From DATKMS01 sp041497995 (GTDB lineage Bacteria; Desulfobacterota; Binatia; HRBIN30): a stretch of 13,796 bases of DNA. Where the stretch lies: assembly GCA_041497995.1 (NCBI GenBank), contig JBGQHM010000157.1, forward strand, positions 1 through 13,796. Direction: 5' to 3'. Numbering within the stretch: position 1 is the first letter of the stretch; each line of letters starts with the position of its first letter. The notes beneath the pieces were generated by a model. The model was not told where the DNA came from. It ran no database searches and saw only the letters and a program-made list of their open reading frames with translations. Below are positions 12,923 to 13,796 of this stretch, one piece after another. The position numbers and the translations under genes are program-made.

Positions 12923-13765
12923 TTGATCTCCCGCACGCGAGGAATGCCTGGAGCGATCGACGGAACAGCTCCAAGCACCGGAGGTAGGGGATGTTGCAAG
13001 CGACAGCGGGCGCTCGACCTCCTTGACGGTGTTCAATCAAACGGCGTGCGTTTGCTCGACCACGGCCTTGTGCGGTTCGTCGGTGCAATACCGGATGATG
13101 TTGAAACGCACGGCACGCTGATCCTCGTTGTGCCGTCGCTGAGCACCGCACGTCTTCTCGCGGACAGGGGGGTTCGCCTGCAAGCAATCCTGGTGGATGG
13201 GTATGAACGACTTCACCGCGGCCGGCACGAGCTTCCATTCCTTATGAACAGGCAAGGCGCCCCGCCGATCATCGGCTGGTCGGCGACGGGGTACTACCCG
13301 GCTACGCCACCTGCGTGGTTGCCTCCGCACCGGCGCCTGGAAGTGTCGTCAGATGACTTGGTCGGCATTCTCGAGCTTGACGATGCGAGCACCGACGCCA
13401 CGCGCTTGTCGCTGTGGGAGGCGGCTACCGGTATTGGCGTGCAGCCACGCGTGACAGTAACGCCACCGAGCGAGCGCACGGTTGTCGATGCGATCGACGA
13501 CTACCTGCAAGCCATCCGTTCTTCCGAGCATCTTCCGGAGTACTGGCAGTACCACCTGACGACGCTCGCCAAGACCCTCCGAATCTTGGTCACTGCCACG
13601 CCGGCGGAGTGGTCGGAGATCACGCGATTCGCCTCTGCTTGGTCATCGTCCGTCGACGAGAAGTGGTTGTCTCTTCGGCCGTCAGCTATTGAGACACTGT
13701 CGAGCCTTAGCGGCTGTCAGGAAATAACTTCGCATTTTGCCGCGCAACGTGGGCGGATGGTGTAG
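12923..13765 (+). CDS. Unassigned protein with degenerate helicase-like core (DrmE-like?), ends uncertain
   Basis: Open frame of 280 codons from TTG 12923, same strand and next to the helicase. Recognisable texture lies at about 36-130 (TTG numbering): DGVQSNGVRLLDHGLVRFVGA, then THGTLILVVPSLSTARLL (62-79), LQAILVDGYERL (86-97) and PPIIGWSATGYYP (114-126). These look like eroded strands of a P-loop or helicase fold (VVPS, a VDG where DEAD would be, and SAT), without a Walker A, suggesting either a non-catalytic protein or a gene that lost its 5' part. A helicase-like protein beside a C5 methyltransferase recalls DrmE of class 2 DISARM, but this is a tentative memory-based comparison. The start is unclear: TTG 12923 and ATG 12944 have no usable ribosome site, while the best one (12980-12985) precedes an ATG in another frame. 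The 3' end may also be frameshifted. Confidence 0.5.
   Translation: MISRTRGMPGAIDGTAPSTGGRGCCKRQRALDLLDGVQSNGVRLLDHGLVRFVGAIPDDVETHGTLILVVPSLSTARLLADRGVRLQAILVDGYERLHRGRHELPFLMNRQGAPPIIGWSATGYYPATPPAWLPPHRRLEVSSDDLVGILELDDASTDATRLSLWEAATGIGVQPRVTVTPPSERTVVDAIDDYLQAIRSSEHLPEYWQYHLTTLAKTLRILVTATPAEWSEITRFASAWSSSVDEKWLSLRPSAIETLSSLSGCQEITSHFAAQRGRMV
12980..12993 (+). promoter_or_regulatory. Strong Shine-Dalgarno and ATG out of frame with the last gene
   Basis: GGAGGT (12980-12985) stands 5 bases before ATG 12991, the best ribosome site in the accessory half. Translation from it gives MLQATAGARPP and stops at 13024-13026, while the long coding frame of the last gene is the +1 frame. Either this is the genuine start of that gene and a base has been lost or gained between 12994 and 13026, or it is an 11-codon upstream ORF. 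Confidence 0.4.
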
Positions 13766-13796
13766 TTCCACTGTGGGCAGACATGGTGGCGGCGGA
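13712..13796 (+). other. Possible continuation of the last gene in a shifted frame, running off the window
   Basis: From about 13712 a second frame reads GNNFAFCRATWADGV then VPLWADMVAA to the window edge without a stop. The 280-codon frame meanwhile ends with SHFAAQRGRMV at 13765. The Trp-, Asp- and Val-containing stretch looks more protein-like than the annotated tail, but upstream of it this frame is closed by a TAG near 13705. A frameshift in the last gene, or the start region of another gene, could explain it. The bases 13766-13796 hold nothing else. Confidence 0.25.

Noticed and set aside
12315..12926. 203-codon plus-strand frame overlapping the DUF3427 region
   Set aside because: Out of frame with the DUF3427 motifs; Arg/Cys/Ala-rich shadow translation.
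1..13796. CRISPR array, tRNA, rRNA, transposase or integrase gene
   Set aside because: No regularly spaced repeats, cloverleaf-like sequence, rRNA signature or transposase/integrase motifs were seen on either strand by eye.

Overview
This window is GC-rich bacterial chromosome. It has a conserved housekeeping half (1 to about 8230) and an accessory, defence-like half (about 8231 to the end). The order ilvN-ilvC-psd-pssA-leuA, and rseP following cdsA, resemble deltaproteobacterial-type genomes (Desulfobacterota, Myxococcota, Binatota-like lineages). That assignment is inference from gene order and protein style; no rRNA or taxonomic marker was compared.

Housekeeping half: the last 17 codons of cdsA, then rseP (site-2 protease), tsaB (tRNA t6A synthesis), a small DUF465/YdcH-like gene behind its own likely promoter, then ilvN, ilvC, psd and pssA in a tight cluster with ATGA overlaps. 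It carries parts of branched-chain amino acid synthesis (IlvN/IlvC, LeuA/LeuB) and of phosphatidylethanolamine synthesis (CdsA makes CDP-diacylglycerol, PssA makes phosphatidylserine, Psd decarboxylates it). ilvB, leuC and leuD are not in the window. Between pssA and leuA lies a well-formed leucine attenuator. It has a promoter whose -35 box overlaps the pssA stop codon, a Leu-rich 27-codon leader peptide that is almost leaderless, and five RNA segments that can fold either as two consecutive terminators (2:3 and 4:5) or as two antiterminator helices (1:2 and 3:4).

Accessory half: downstream of leuB comes about 250 bp without a convincing gene. It is followed by a short ORF that looks like the amputated N-terminus of a large defence helicase, a C5-cytosine DNA methyltransferase, a large PLD-nuclease/SF2-helicase/DUF3427 protein, and an unassigned protein with a degenerate helicase-like core (tentatively DrmE-like). 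The methyltransferase plus PLD-helicase pair recalls ATP-dependent restriction-modification of the CglI/NgoAVII kind, with nuclease and helicase fused in one chain. Several reading-frame breaks fall in this half (in methyltransferase motif X, inside DUF3427, and possibly at both ends of the last gene), while the housekeeping genes are intact. The system is therefore either decaying, phase-variable or affected by sequence errors.
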